NCBI RefSeq assembly: GCF_019166065.1
Contig: NZ_JAHTBN010000002.1
Span: 1-64,000, forward strand
DNA: 64,000 nt
From: Candidimonas humi
Lineage (GTDB): Bacteria; Pseudomonadota; Gammaproteobacteria; Burkholderiales; Burkholderiaceae_B
Reading direction: 5' to 3'
Shown here: positions 1 through 8,726 of the stretch, one piece after another
How positions within the stretch are numbered: the first letter of the stretch is position 1
Layout: each line of letters opens with the position of its first letter
Notes under the pieces: generated by a model
What the model saw: the letters and a program-made list of their open reading frames with translations, nothing else
Told to the model about the DNA's origin: nothing
Database searches by the model: none
Position numbers and translations under genes: made by a program

Positions 1-271
1 TATGAATACATCTCGGATTCCTAAGATAGAATCTACTGGGGACATCGGTATTCGCTCCATTAAGCTCGTTCTTCGCAAAAACAAGTTTAATGAATACCGC
101 TTGTCCCCCGTTCATGAGGAAGAGCCGAAATTCGTAAGCGCTTTCTTTGTAAGCACTTTCCGTCAGCGCTGGTCGACCCGCACGGATAGAGGCGATATGG
201 CTGAGGGGGGTACTTTCCCAGAATCGCGGTCGACGGCATATCCGTGTTTGTCCACACCCGCCAATAGCCGC
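1..271. other. Left-edge segment with no recognisable gene
   Basis: This is the DNA downstream of the IclR gene, up to the window edge. The first 150 bases are more AT-rich than the rest of the window. Open frames here run into the IclR gene on the wrong strand or frame and resemble no protein family. Two near-identical 12-base copies (gtaagcgctttc and gtaagcactttc) lie at about 136-168. A terminator or the end of an off-window gene may lie here, but none is clear. Confidence 0.4.
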
Positions 272-982
272 CTATTCCAACGGCCAGTGACCGCCCAGCG
301 CCTTGGTGGCGGTGGAGGCCGTCTTGCGGATAATGGCAGACATTTCCTCGATGGCTTTCGGCCCGAACCGTTCTTTGGGCCCCGAAAGCGAGATGGCGCC
401 ACAGAACTCGTTGCCAGCCGCAAAGACCGCGCAGGCCACAGCCGCACAATTGGGGTCGCGCTCTCCGAGTGAAATGGCGACGACGTTATCGTGTGACGGC
501 ACCAGACCGGTACCGCGGAAGGCCCGAATGAGTTTTCCGGCTGCGCCATAGTCCAACGGCAACAGATCACCCTCCGAGATGTGGTCGAGCGTCGAATGGC
601 GCGAATCGATACGTATGACGCACATGCGGTGCTGGCTGTCGTGGTATACATGGAAAGAAGCACTTTCCGTGCCAATGGCGATCAACTCTTCGAAGAGCGG
701 CACCAGCACCTGGTTCATGCGGTAAGAGGATTCGTAGCGGCGGCCGAGCTCTCGGGCGTAGGGTCCCAGCGCATATCGCCCGCCTGACAGGCGGACGATC
801 AGCGCAGCTTTTTCAAGCGAGGCGATCAGACGCAGCAACGTGCTTTTGTAAAACCCCGTGCGCCGCGAGAGATCGGCCAACGAGATCGGTTCTTTGACCT
901 CTGAGACTGCCGCTACGATGGCCAATGCGCGATCCACAGCGGCAACCCCGCCGCCTTGATCCTGAGATGTGCCTGACGCCAT
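272..982 (-). CDS. IclR-family transcriptional regulator, last gene of the lactone-type operon
   Basis: A 236-residue protein with the IclR layout. An N-terminal winged helix-turn-helix lies at about residues 15-75 (ISLADLSRRTGFYKSTLLR is typical recognition-helix sequence). A C-terminal effector-binding domain follows from about 80 to the end. The ATG at 982 was chosen because the protein then begins just before the HTH; a longer open frame runs upstream inside the dehydrogenase gene. It starts 11 bases after the dehydrogenase stop and is probably co-transcribed. Inference: it is the local repressor or activator and binds the inverted repeat at 10008-10051. IclR proteins (for example BlcR/AttJ, PobR, PcaR) often control ring or lactone catabolism. 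Confidence 0.85.
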   Translation of the reverse strand: MASGTSQDQGGGVAAVDRALAIVAAVSEVKEPISLADLSRRTGFYKSTLLRLIASLEKAALIVRLSGGRYALGPYARELGRRYESSYRMNQVLVPLFEELIAIGTESASFHVYHDSQHRMCVIRIDSRHSTLDHISEGDLLPLDYGAAGKLIRAFRGTGLVPSHDNVVAISLGERDPNCAAVACAVFAAGNEFCGAISLSGPKERFGPKAIEEMSAIIRKTASTATKALGGHWPLE

Positions 983-993
983 GTCCACTAAGT

Positions 994-1881
994 TTACTTT
1001 CCTTCGAATACCAGACTGATGGCCGGGGCATATAAGCTGCCGTGCCCCGCCGCAATCGCCTTCTCGAAGCAGTCTATCAGGTTCTGCGCACCCGTGGCAT
1101 CCACCCCCACATGCTGCGCCAAGGCCTGGGCGTACTTCAGATCCTTGAGCGCATAGGCCACGGGGAAGGCTTGTTCGGGGAAGTCCTGCGGCACGATGGA
1201 CTTGAAGCCATGATTGCGCAGCGCAAAGCTGTCTGCGGATCCTTTGGACAACGCCACGAAGAGCTTTTCGGGGTCGACGCCCGCCCGCGCGCCGATCGCC
1301 CGTGCTTCGCTCAAGGCCAGTACCGTCTCGTACAGCACCATGTTGTTCAGTAGCTTCACGACCTGGCCCGCTCCGATTCCGCCCATATGATTGACGTCGG
1401 ATGCAAAAGTTCGGATGAACGGCTCTATTGCGTGGAAAACCGCATCCGAGGCGCCCACCTGCACTGCGAGCGTTCCGGCCTCCGCAGCCGCGCGCGTGCG
1501 CATGATAGGCGCGTCGGCAAACAGAATGCCGCGTTCTTCGAGCTTGGCGCCCAATTCCCGGGTCAAGTCGAGGGGCGACGTACTCAGATCGACGATGATT
1601 TGCTCGGCGTGGCATTCCGACAACAAGCCGCCCTCGCCTTCGATGACCTTGCGCACGACGTCGCCGGACGGCAGCGACAAGAAGATGATGTCGGCCTTTT
1701 GGGCCATGTCGTGAACCGTGCTTGCGACGACGCCGTGCGCCGCCAAACGCTCGATAGGGGCGGCATTGCTGTCGTATGCGAGTACGGTGACTCCACTTTT
1801 GGTGGCCAAGTGACGACACATGGGTTCACCCATGACGCCCGTGCCGATGAAACCTATGGTCTGGATGTAGTTCATAGCCAT
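994..1881 (-). CDS. NAD(P)-binding beta-hydroxyacid dehydrogenase (3-hydroxyisobutyrate dehydrogenase family)
   Basis: A 295-residue soluble enzyme. The Rossmann signature GFIGTGVMG is at residues 10-18, and the family's catalytic lysine is K176 in GAGQVVKLLNN, with N180 after it. The family oxidises beta- or gamma-hydroxyacids to semialdehydes, or runs in reverse (tartronate semialdehyde reductase, gamma-hydroxybutyrate/succinic semialdehyde reductase). The usual DAPVSGG substrate-binding motif is replaced by DAPIMRTRAA at 123-132, so the substrate probably differs from 3-hydroxyisobutyrate. The start at 1881 has an AGAGG ribosome site; a longer frame to 1941 lacks one. It lies between the aldehyde dehydrogenase and the IclR gene, which suggests it supplies a semialdehyde to that dehydrogenase. 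Confidence 0.85.
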   Translation of the reverse strand: MAMNYIQTIGFIGTGVMGEPMCRHLATKSGVTVLAYDSNAAPIERLAAHGVVASTVHDMAQKADIIFLSLPSGDVVRKVIEGEGGLLSECHAEQIIVDLSTSPLDLTRELGAKLEERGILFADAPIMRTRAAAEAGTLAVQVGASDAVFHAIEPFIRTFASDVNHMGGIGAGQVVKLLNNMVLYETVLALSEARAIGARAGVDPEKLFVALSKGSADSFALRNHGFKSIVPQDFPEQAFPVAYALKDLKYAQALAQHVGVDATGAQNLIDCFEKAIAAGHGSLYAPAISLVFEGK

Positions 1882-1922
1882 TTCTGTACCTCTTTTGATT
1901 CCGGTGGGTCGAGCAGCGTGCG

Positions 1923-3383
1923 TTACACCCCCATGCTCCAATAAATACCTTTCGTCTGCTGGTACAGTCGCATGCCGCCTATACCCTTTTCGCGGCCGAT
2001 ACCGCTGTTCTTGAAGCCGCCGAACGGCGTGGCAATAGAAAGTTGCTTGTAGGTATTGATCCAGACCACACCTGCCTCCAGGGCGCGGGCAACGCGCCAG
2101 GCACGGGGGTAATTACTGGTCCACAGCCCGGAAGCAAGCCCATAGACCGTATCGTTGGCTTGTGCGATGAGATCCTCTTCGTCGTCAAAGGGCAGCGCGC
2201 ACAGTACCGGCCCGAATATTTCCTCGCGCACGGCGGTCGCCGAATTATCCAAGCCATCAATGATGGTGGGCAGATAAAAAGCACCGTGCTCGAATTCTTG
2301 CCCATCAGGACGTTTTCCGCCCAACAAGGCGCGTCCGCCTTCATCGAGCGCGGTTTTCACGAATTTCTCGATGCGCTCGCGGTGTCCGAAGCTCGCGATG
2401 GGCCCCATTTGCGAGTCCTCGGCCGCCGGCTGGCCGACCCTGATTGCGCCGGCTCGCTTGACCAGCATGTCCATGAGCTTGCCGTAGATGCTACGTTGCA
2501 CGAACAGCCGTGAGCCAGCCACGCAGGATTGGCCGCTGCCCTCGAAGATTCCGTCGACGATACTTTCGACAGCGGCCTCGAGGTCTGCGTCATCGAAAAC
2601 GATGTGGGGCGACTTGCCGCCCAGCTCGAGCGCAGCCGGGATGAGGCGCTGGGCAGCGGTTGCGCCTATCAGGCGCCCGCTTGCCGTGCCTCCTGTGAAG
2701 GACACCATGCGCACGCCGTCGTGTTCGACGAGCGCTTTGCCCGTCACCTGCCCATTGCCGGTGAGGACGTTCAGGATCCCCGGCGGCAATCCCGCTTCGA
2801 GCGCGAGCCTGCCCAGTAGCAGCGCCGCCGACGGCGTGACCTCCGATGGTTTCAGTATCACCGCGTTGCCGGCCGCCAGCGCTGGCGCTACCTTCTGCGC
2901 CTCCATGGTAAGCGGCGAATTCCAAGGGGTGATGGCGGCCACTACGCCATAGGGCTCGTACACCGTCATCGACAGATAGTTGCCGCGCGCGGGGGTAACG
3001 TCCGATCCCTGGGTTTCACAAACGGCAGCGAAATAGCGAAAGGTTGCGGCGGCGCTGGCGGCCTGTTTCTTGCATTCGACCCAGACTTTTCCGTTCTCGG
3101 CCATCTGGATGCGCGCAAACTCGTCGCCGTGCTCGACGACCAGTGCCGCGATGCGCTGCAGCAGCTGGGCGCGCACATGAGGCAGCATGTCGCGCCACGC
3201 AGGCCGGGCCGCCGCTTCTTTGGCCGACGCGACGGCAGCGTCGACTTGGCCAGTCCCCGCCAGCGACAATTGGTAGTTCAGTGCGCCATTGGCCGGGTTG
3301 ATCGATTCGAAGGTCTCAGTGGCGTCGGTAACCCATTCCCCGTTGATGAGCAGGGGTTTGGGAGTGGAAGTGGCAACTGGCAT
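1923..3383 (-). CDS. NAD(P)-dependent aldehyde dehydrogenase
   Basis: A full-length 486-residue ALDH-superfamily protein. It shows the asparagine motif TPWNSPL (N155), the general-base glutamate in LELGGKSPH (E253) and the nucleophilic cysteine in GQSCVAGSR (C287), followed by the conserved EIFGPVL and the C-terminal GGFKNSGIGRE. The family oxidises aldehydes or semialdehydes to acids with NAD(P)+. The gene sits between the metallohydrolase and the hydroxyacid dehydrogenase. The inferred role is the last step of a hydrolysis, alcohol-oxidation, aldehyde-oxidation sequence. The exact substrate cannot be read from sequence. Confidence 0.9.
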   Translation of the reverse strand: MPVATSTPKPLLINGEWVTDATETFESINPANGALNYQLSLAGTGQVDAAVASAKEAAARPAWRDMLPHVRAQLLQRIAALVVEHGDEFARIQMAENGKVWVECKKQAASAAATFRYFAAVCETQGSDVTPARGNYLSMTVYEPYGVVAAITPWNSPLTMEAQKVAPALAAGNAVILKPSEVTPSAALLLGRLALEAGLPPGILNVLTGNGQVTGKALVEHDGVRMVSFTGGTASGRLIGATAAQRLIPAALELGGKSPHIVFDDADLEAAVESIVDGIFEGSGQSCVAGSRLFVQRSIYGKLMDMLVKRAGAIRVGQPAAEDSQMGPIASFGHRERIEKFVKTALDEGGRALLGGKRPDGQEFEHGAFYLPTIIDGLDNSATAVREEIFGPVLCALPFDDEEDLIAQANDTVYGLASGLWTSNYPRAWRVARALEAGVVWINTYKQLSIATPFGGFKNSGIGREKGIGGMRLYQQTKGIYWSMGV

Positions 3384-3404
3384 GTGGGAGATTCCGTTAC
3401 GAGT

Positions 3405-4211
3405 TCAGCGGGGAGACAGATGCAGCAGGCAGGTATTGATGTCCGCCTGATGCGCTGGATATTTCTTGAGAACGTCCGGGTCATGCCCAGGGACGATGTG
3501 ATCAGGACTGGAGGCCACGGCTTTCAGCTGGCCATAGCCGGCGAGCATGTCCGCCACGTTGTAGACAATTGGAAAAGGCCTCTCCGCATCCATGTTCTCG
3601 TAGTAATGCGATGCGTCGGAGGCAAGTACTACCTGGCCTCGCTGCGTCGAGACACAGACAGATTGCAACCCTTTCGTGTGGCCGCCGATTTTCAGTGCGC
3701 GTACGCCGGGCGCGACGTCGCCGTCGCCCTCATGAAAGACTACGCGATCGGCATAGACGTGGCGTACCAGCTCAACGATGTCTTCGACCGCGAATGCATG
3801 CCTCATGGGCGCGAAGCACATGCAGCGCCCCGTGGCGTATTCGACCTCCGCATCCTGTATGTGAAAGCGCGCATTGGGCAGTCTGTCGAGATTCCCCGCG
3901 TGGTCGTAGTGCAGGTGCGTGATGATGACGTCTTCCACCTCTTCCGGGCTTACGCCCACCGTCGCCAGCGCGTCGATCGGATCCTGAATCATCGCTCGAT
4001 CGCGGATCTTGGCGGTTGCGGCGTTGAAACCCGTATCCACAAGAATGGTCCGCGTGTCCGACTTGAGCAGCCATACGAAGAAGTCCATAGGCATGGCGCT
4101 GTCGTGCGGATCTCCCCCGATGAAATTGTCGCGCCGCATTCTTGGCATGTGCGCGTACCGGATGGCGTAGACCTCGTAGGTCGGTACGGCTTCGGTCAAG
4201 GTCGCGTTCAT
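3405..4211 (-). CDS. Metallo-beta-lactamase-fold lactonase (N-acyl-homoserine/gamma-butyrolactonase-like)
   Basis: A 268-residue protein carrying all seven metal ligands of the AiiA/AttM lactonase family: the HxHxDH box H99, H101, D103, H104, then H178 (GGHTKGLQS), D199 (ASDASHYY) and H243 (PGHDP). There is no signal peptide, so it should act in the cytoplasm on an imported substrate. AttM (BlcC) opens gamma-butyrolactone and also degrades homoserine lactones. Its place between a LIV-type importer and two dehydrogenases argues for nutrition rather than quorum quenching. The lactonase family call is strong; the substrate is inferred. It ends 21 bases before the aldehyde dehydrogenase start and begins 2 bases after the LivF-type stop. 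Confidence 0.85.
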   Translation of the reverse strand: MNATLTEAVPTYEVYAIRYAHMPRMRRDNFIGGDPHDSAMPMDFFVWLLKSDTRTILVDTGFNAATAKIRDRAMIQDPIDALATVGVSPEEVEDVIITHLHYDHAGNLDRLPNARFHIQDAEVEYATGRCMCFAPMRHAFAVEDIVELVRHVYADRVVFHEGDGDVAPGVRALKIGGHTKGLQSVCVSTQRGQVVLASDASHYYENMDAERPFPIVYNVADMLAGYGQLKAVASSPDHIVPGHDPDVLKKYPAHQADINTCLLHLSPR

Positions 4212-4213
4212 GA

Positions 4214-4921
4214 TCAGACTCCCAGGTAGGCCTTCTGGACGAAGGGATCGGCGAGCAGTTCGGACCCCTTGCCTGCCCTGATGATCTCACCGTGCTCGAG
4301 GGCGTAGGCCTGGTGCGACAGACGCAAGGCAAGGCGAGCGTTTTGTTCCACGAGGATGATGGATATTTTTTTGTCGCGGTTGATCTGTTCGATGGCCGCT
4401 GCGATTTCCGCGACGATTTTTGGCGCGATACCGAGAGAGGGTTCGTCCAGCATCAGCAAACGGGGGTTGGCCATGAGCGCGCGCCCGATGGCCACCATCT
4501 GCTGCTCGCCCCCCGATAAAGAGCCGGCAAGCTGTTTGCGCCGCTCGAGCACGCGCGGGAAAAGCGCGTAGATTTCGTCCAACACGCGGCTGACGATAGT
4601 TTTGTCCCGAACGCCGTAGGCGCCCGTCAGCAAATTGTCCAGTACGGTCATGCGCCCGAATAGGCGCCGCCCTTCCGGCGACAGTGCAATACCCGCGCGG
4701 ACTCGATTGGCAGGAGAAGCCGAGGTAATGTCCTCGCCCTCGTAGCGCAGGGTTCCGCCGGAGGGGAAGGTGAGGCCGACGATGGCTTTGAGCGTCGAGC
4801 TTTTGCCGGCGCCATTGGATCCCACAAGAGCGACGATCTGGCCTTTTTCCACGCTGAAACTGATTTTCCGGACTGCTTCCAGTCGTCCGTACGAGACGGT
4901 CAGGTCCTTAGCTTCAAGCAT
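4214..4921 (-). CDS. LIV-type ABC transporter ATP-binding protein (LivF-like)
   Basis: A cytoplasmic ATPase of about 235 residues of the hydrophobic amino acid uptake (HAAT/LIV) family. It has Walker A GSNGAGKS, the signature LSGGEQQM and Walker B LLMLDEP, and ends soon after the H-loop region, as LivF does. The ATG at 4921 starts the typical MLEAKDL sequence and has GGA eight bases upstream; an in-frame ATG at 4927 is also possible. The start overlaps the end of the LivG-type gene, so the two are translationally coupled. It pairs with the LivG-like ATPase to energise the importer encoded upstream. Confidence 0.9.
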   Translation of the reverse strand: MLEAKDLTVSYGRLEAVRKISFSVEKGQIVALVGSNGAGKSSTLKAIVGLTFPSGGTLRYEGEDITSASPANRVRAGIALSPEGRRLFGRMTVLDNLLTGAYGVRDKTIVSRVLDEIYALFPRVLERRKQLAGSLSGGEQQMVAIGRALMANPRLLMLDEPSLGIAPKIVAEIAAAIEQINRDKKISIILVEQNARLALRLSHQAYALEHGEIIRAGKGSELLADPFVQKAYLGV

Positions 4922-5696
4922 GGGCATATTCCGGGGCCCCCAGGTAGGCTTCAATAACGGCTTCGTTTTGCCGGATTTCTTCCGGCGTCCCTTCCGCGAT
5001 CTTCTCGCCTTGAACCAGAACGACGATCCGGTGGCACAGCTCCATGACGAGCGCCATGTGGTGCTCCACGAGCAGCAGGGTCAGGCCGTGCTCGTCCCGC
5101 AGGCGCCTGAGGAGCGTCGTGAGGCCCTTGCATTCTTCGTGGTTCAGGCCCGCTGCCGGCTCATCCAGCAACAGCATCTTCGGGCTGGCAGCGAGGGCAA
5201 CGGCGATACCCAGGATCTTCTGCACGCCATAAGGCAGGTTGCCGGCCAGCGCATCGCGCCATGGCTGCAGGCCCGTCATCCTGAGGATTCTGTCTATTTC
5301 ATCGGAGACTCGCTCCATGGAAATACCACGGTCGCAGCGACCGACCAGAAGGCCGACCAGCGATCCCGAGATGTGAGACAGCATCCCTCGGTAGATGTTG
5401 CCGGCAACCGTCAAGTCCGGATAGGTCGAGGTGGATTGGAAAGTCCGCGCCAGGCCATCGACCACCACTCGGCTGGGCGGCCCGCCGGAGATATCTTTCC
5501 CCTGGAAAATCACCTTGCCGGCTGTGGGCGGCTGGGTACCCGTAATGACGTTGAATGCCGTCGTCTTGCCGGCACCGTTAGGGCCGATGAGACCGACAAT
5601 CTCACCCCGGGATACATTGAACGAAAGGTCGTGCAGCGCCACCAGGCCACCGAATCGGCGCGATATTCGCCGGACCTCGAGAATGGTCGTCGTCAT
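4914..5696 (-). CDS. LIV-type ABC transporter ATP-binding protein (LivG-like)
   Basis: A 260-residue ATPase with Walker A GPNGAGKT near residue 38, the family signature region YGVQKILGIAVALA at the usual place, and Walker B LLLDEPAAGLN. The degenerate signature (YGVQK instead of LSGGQ) is common in LivG proteins. Its start overlaps the end of the LivM-like gene by four bases (ATGA), a sign of coupled translation. It is the second of two nucleotide-binding subunits and is expected at the inner face of the membrane with the LivH/LivM-like permeases. Confidence 0.9.
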   Translation of the reverse strand: MTTTILEVRRISRRFGGLVALHDLSFNVSRGEIVGLIGPNGAGKTTAFNVITGTQPPTAGKVIFQGKDISGGPPSRVVVDGLARTFQSTSTYPDLTVAGNIYRGMLSHISGSLVGLLVGRCDRGISMERVSDEIDRILRMTGLQPWRDALAGNLPYGVQKILGIAVALAASPKMLLLDEPAAGLNHEECKGLTTLLRRLRDEHGLTLLLVEHHMALVMELCHRIVVLVQGEKIAEGTPEEIRQNEAVIEAYLGAPEYAHA

Positions 5697-6667
5697 GCCT
5701 TAAGCCTCGTGCCGAGTTTGCGAATGGCCTGCGGAAAGGCGGCGAGGCCTTCCGGGAGAAAGCGCAGAATCAGGATGAGAGCGGCTCCGTAGAAGATATG
5801 CTGGGTCTGGACCGCACCGCGAAACAGCTCGGGTAGCGGGGTCAGGATGATGGCCCCCGCTAGGGGGCCCCAGTAGGATGCGCGGCCGCCGATCACCAGC
5901 ATGATCAACAAGTCGATGGAAATCCCGACGTTGAAGGATTCGGGCGAGATATAGCCTATGTAGTGAGCCAGCAGGATTCCGCCGAGCGCCGCGAGCCCGC
6001 AGCCGATCACGAACGCCAGGACTTGCAAGCGATGGACGCTCAGGCCTGTGGATTCCGCGAGCGACGGGTTGCTGGCCACGGAGTCTATGGCTTGGCCCAG
6101 CGGTTGACGGAAGAGCCGCCGGATCAATAAGGTCGAGACGATCGCTATGACGAGGGTCAGGCTGTAAATGCGGGTTCGAGAATCGAATACGAATCCGAAC
6201 AGCTCGGGCGGCGCGATGTTCGTGATGCCGTTGGCGCCTCCGGTCACGTTGGAGAAATCCAGCAGAACCAGGCGGATCAACTCGCCGAAGGCGAAGGTCA
6301 CCAGCACGAAGTACACACCCTGCAGCCGCAGGATGATCCAGCCGAGTATCAGCGCCACCAGCATTGTCGCGGCAACGCCGATGAGCACGGACAACAGGAG
6401 CGGAATACCCAGTTGCGTCCCTGCGAGCACGGCGACGTAGGCGCCGATTGCCATGAAGGCGGCATGGCCCAACGATATCTGGCCCGAACGGCTGATCATG
6501 GCCAAGCCGTTCACGACCAGAATGTTGAGGGTGCTCAATATCGCCAGATGCAGGATGTAGGGACCCGAAAACCACGGAATGACGGCAATGATCGTAAAAA
6601 TGACAACGCCCATGGCGGTTCCGCCTGGCCTCATGACGCGGTCCGAATATGTGGACGAGGAATTCAT
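5693..6667 (-). CDS. LIV-type ABC transporter permease (LivM-like)
   Basis: A 324-residue inner-membrane protein with about nine hydrophobic segments. It carries the LivM signature SGQISLGHAAFMAIGAY near residues 60-76 and the EAA-like cytoplasmic loop ending in DSVASNPSLAESTG. The start at 6667 was chosen because the longer frame to 6811 overlaps the LivH-like gene and is not hydrophobic. It begins just inside the stop region of the LivH-like gene. The two permeases form the membrane channel of the importer. Confidence 0.9.
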   Translation of the reverse strand: MNSSSTYSDRVMRPGGTAMGVVIFTIIAVIPWFSGPYILHLAILSTLNILVVNGLAMISRSGQISLGHAAFMAIGAYVAVLAGTQLGIPLLLSVLIGVAATMLVALILGWIILRLQGVYFVLVTFAFGELIRLVLLDFSNVTGGANGITNIAPPELFGFVFDSRTRIYSLTLVIAIVSTLLIRRLFRQPLGQAIDSVASNPSLAESTGLSVHRLQVLAFVIGCGLAALGGILLAHYIGYISPESFNVGISIDLLIMLVIGGRASYWGPLAGAIILTPLPELFRGAVQTQHIFYGAALILILRFLPEGLAAFPQAIRKLGTRLKA

Positions 6668-6668
6668 C

Positions 6669-7538
6669 TCATGCTTCCCCTTGGCCCAGAATGCCCTTCG
6701 GCCTGACGACCAGCATGGCGATGACGATGAGGAACACGAGCATGTCCACCGCACTCCCCGTGAACAACAAGCTTCCATAACTTTCGGCGAGGCCGAGTGC
6801 GAGGCTGGCAACGGCGGCGCCTGGGATGCTACCCAGCCCGCCCAGGATGACGACGATGAAAGCCTTGATGAGCGGCGAGGCGCCGATGAATGGAGAAATC
6901 GAGAACAATGGCGCCATCAACGCCCCCGCGACGGCAGCCAGGCCTATCCCGATGCCGAACCCCAAGGGGTAGTAGACCTGCGAGCGGATACCCTGGATCG
7001 AGGCGACTTCGAAATTTTCCACGACGGCGCGCAGGGCCCTGCCCGGCCCGGATTTTTTCAGAAATAGATACAGCAGCACCAGTACGCCGAGCGCGAAGAT
7101 GACGACGTAGACCCTGGACGTGGGGACCGCGATTTTCCCGAATCGGGTGACGCCCTTCACGATGGATGGCATGGAGTATGGGTCGGGGCCGAACAGCATC
7201 AACGCGAGATTCTGCAAGATCATCGCGAGGCCGATGGTGGCGATCATCCCGTTGAGTTCGTCGTTGCGGAATGGCTTGAGTATCAACCACTCCAGCAGCG
7301 CTCCCAGGACGACGGCGCCCACGAAGGTCGCCGCCAGCGCCGGCAGGAACGGCAGGCCCAGCGAGGCGGTCATAAAGTAGGCACTAAAAGCCCCCAGCAT
7401 ATAGAACTCGCCATGCGCGAAGTTCACCATGCGCATGACGCCGAAGACCAGGGTGAAGCCCACCGACATCAGCAGGTACAGCAAGCCGACGATCAAACCG
7501 TTGACCGCGGCCTGAGCAATCAGGATGCTCCAGTCCAT
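6669..7538 (-). CDS. LIV-type ABC transporter permease (LivH-like)
   Basis: A 289-residue integral membrane protein with about eight transmembrane segments. Typical LivH features are the early GLLYLLMSVGFTLVFGVMRM segment followed by NFAHGEFYMLGA, and the conserved cytoplasmic loop RALRAVVENFEVASIQGI. It lies 18 bases after the receptor gene and directly before the LivM-like gene. It forms a heterodimeric channel with that protein. Transport specificity is set by the receptor, not by this subunit. Confidence 0.9.
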   Translation of the reverse strand: MDWSILIAQAAVNGLIVGLLYLLMSVGFTLVFGVMRMVNFAHGEFYMLGAFSAYFMTASLGLPFLPALAATFVGAVVLGALLEWLILKPFRNDELNGMIATIGLAMILQNLALMLFGPDPYSMPSIVKGVTRFGKIAVPTSRVYVVIFALGVLVLLYLFLKKSGPGRALRAVVENFEVASIQGIRSQVYYPLGFGIGIGLAAVAGALMAPLFSISPFIGASPLIKAFIVVILGGLGSIPGAAVASLALGLAESYGSLLFTGSAVDMLVFLIVIAMLVVRPKGILGQGEA

Positions 7539-7556
7539 GACCGTGTTTCCTTGCCT

Positions 7557-8726
7557 TTATTTGCAGCCTTCCACAGTGCAGGTGGCGCGAATGATTTCCT
7601 TTCCATCCTGCACTTCTGCGACATAGAAGGGGGCGTTCAGTTGGTGGTTGATGCCGTAGACCTTCTCGCCGGTCCAGTTCAGCGTGCCCATGGCACCGGA
7701 AAAGTCTTTGATGCTTTCCAGCGCTTTGCGCACCGCGTCCGTATCGGTCACAGTGCCGGCCTTCTGCATCGCTTCAAACAACATCCTGGTTCCATCGTAG
7801 AAGGCAGGACTGAAGCCGTTCATCGCGTGCTTGTAGGTCGCCGCATATAGATCCGCATAGGCCTTGGTGGAGGGCAAGCCGGGATTGATCGGCGTGTGGA
7901 CGAACATTCCCTGAGTGGCTTCTTTTCCTGCAACCTTGACGATCTCCTGCGTCGCAGGGCCGCCGGTGCGCACGATCTTTCCCGTGAAGCCCATCTCGCG
8001 GGCCTGCTTGGTGATCAGGCCGGCCGTTGTGGGGGAATTGCCGTCCAGTTCAATTGCGTCGATGCCGCGCGCGACCATGCGAGTGAGTAGCGGCACGAAG
8101 TCCACCCGGTCCCGTTCAAAGAACTCGGTGGCGGCCAGATCAGCGCCCGCCTTCTTGTATGCGGCCGTTAGGTCTTTGGAGATCTGCTGCCCCGTCTCAT
8201 CGTTGGGGAACAGCGCGCCCACTTTCTTGATGCCCTCGTGCTTGACCAGCCAGTTGATCTGCGGCTGCGCGACCTCGACTGTGGTCACGTTGGGACGGAA
8301 CGTGTATGGCTTGTCCTTGCCCAGCGCTTTAGTGGTAAAGCCCAGCGTCATCACGATGACATGGTTTTTTTCGGTGATGGGCTGAATGGCGAGCACCGGC
8401 GCAGAGCCGGTCGGCCCGATGATGTACTTCACTTTGTCGTCGAATACCAGGCGGTTGGCAACCGTTACGGACTCACTAGCCTGGTATTTGCCGTCGTAAG
8501 GGACGATAACGACTTTATATTTCTTGCCCGCGACCTCCAGGCCGCCTTTCTTGTTGACTTGGGCGGCCGCCAATTCGGCTCCGTTCTTCATGCCCTGGCC
8601 CCATGAGGCACCGGGCCCCGAAAGAGCGGTTAGCGAGCCGATTTTCAGGACATTCGTATCTTGTGCATACGTAGAAAGCGGAAGTGCGAATCCAGCCATC
8701 ACCAATACGATGGGTTTGATGTTCAT
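7557..8726 (-). CDS. LIV-type ABC transporter periplasmic substrate-binding protein
   Basis: A 389-residue receptor. It begins with a Sec signal peptide (about residues 1-21, ending TYAQD) and continues with the Leu/Ile/Val-binding fold (KIGSLTALSGPGASWGQGMKNGAELAA). An AGGAGACC ribosome site precedes the start. Its ATG overlaps the stop of the alpha/beta hydrolase gene by four bases. LIV-type receptors bind branched amino acids but also amides, aromatic acids and other small carboxylates. The neighbouring lactonase and dehydrogenases suggest the ligand is a lactone or hydroxyacid, which is inference. It feeds the LivH/M/G/F-like subunits encoded next. Confidence 0.9.
   Translation of the reverse strand: MNIKPIVLVMAGFALPLSTYAQDTNVLKIGSLTALSGPGASWGQGMKNGAELAAAQVNKKGGLEVAGKKYKVVIVPYDGKYQASESVTVANRLVFDDKVKYIIGPTGSAPVLAIQPITEKNHVIVMTLGFTTKALGKDKPYTFRPNVTTVEVAQPQINWLVKHEGIKKVGALFPNDETGQQISKDLTAAYKKAGADLAATEFFERDRVDFVPLLTRMVARGIDAIELDGNSPTTAGLITKQAREMGFTGKIVRTGGPATQEIVKVAGKEATQGMFVHTPINPGLPSTKAYADLYAATYKHAMNGFSPAFYDGTRMLFEAMQKAGTVTDTDAVRKALESIKDFSGAMGTLNWTGEKVYGINHQLNAPFYVAEVQDGKEIIRATCTVEGCK

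Noticed and set aside
272-1819. 515-codon frame containing the IclR regulator
   Set aside because: The first 280 codons are the dehydrogenase gene read in the wrong frame; the IclR protein starts at 982.
3405-4211. Quorum-quenching enzyme as the main role of the lactonase
   Set aside because: The operon context (importer, two dehydrogenases, IclR) fits nutrient catabolism better, though AHL cleavage could be a side activity.
3129-4229. 366-codon plus-strand frame over the lactonase gene
   Set aside because: The minus-strand lactonase has all seven metal ligands; the plus frame has no recognisable domain.
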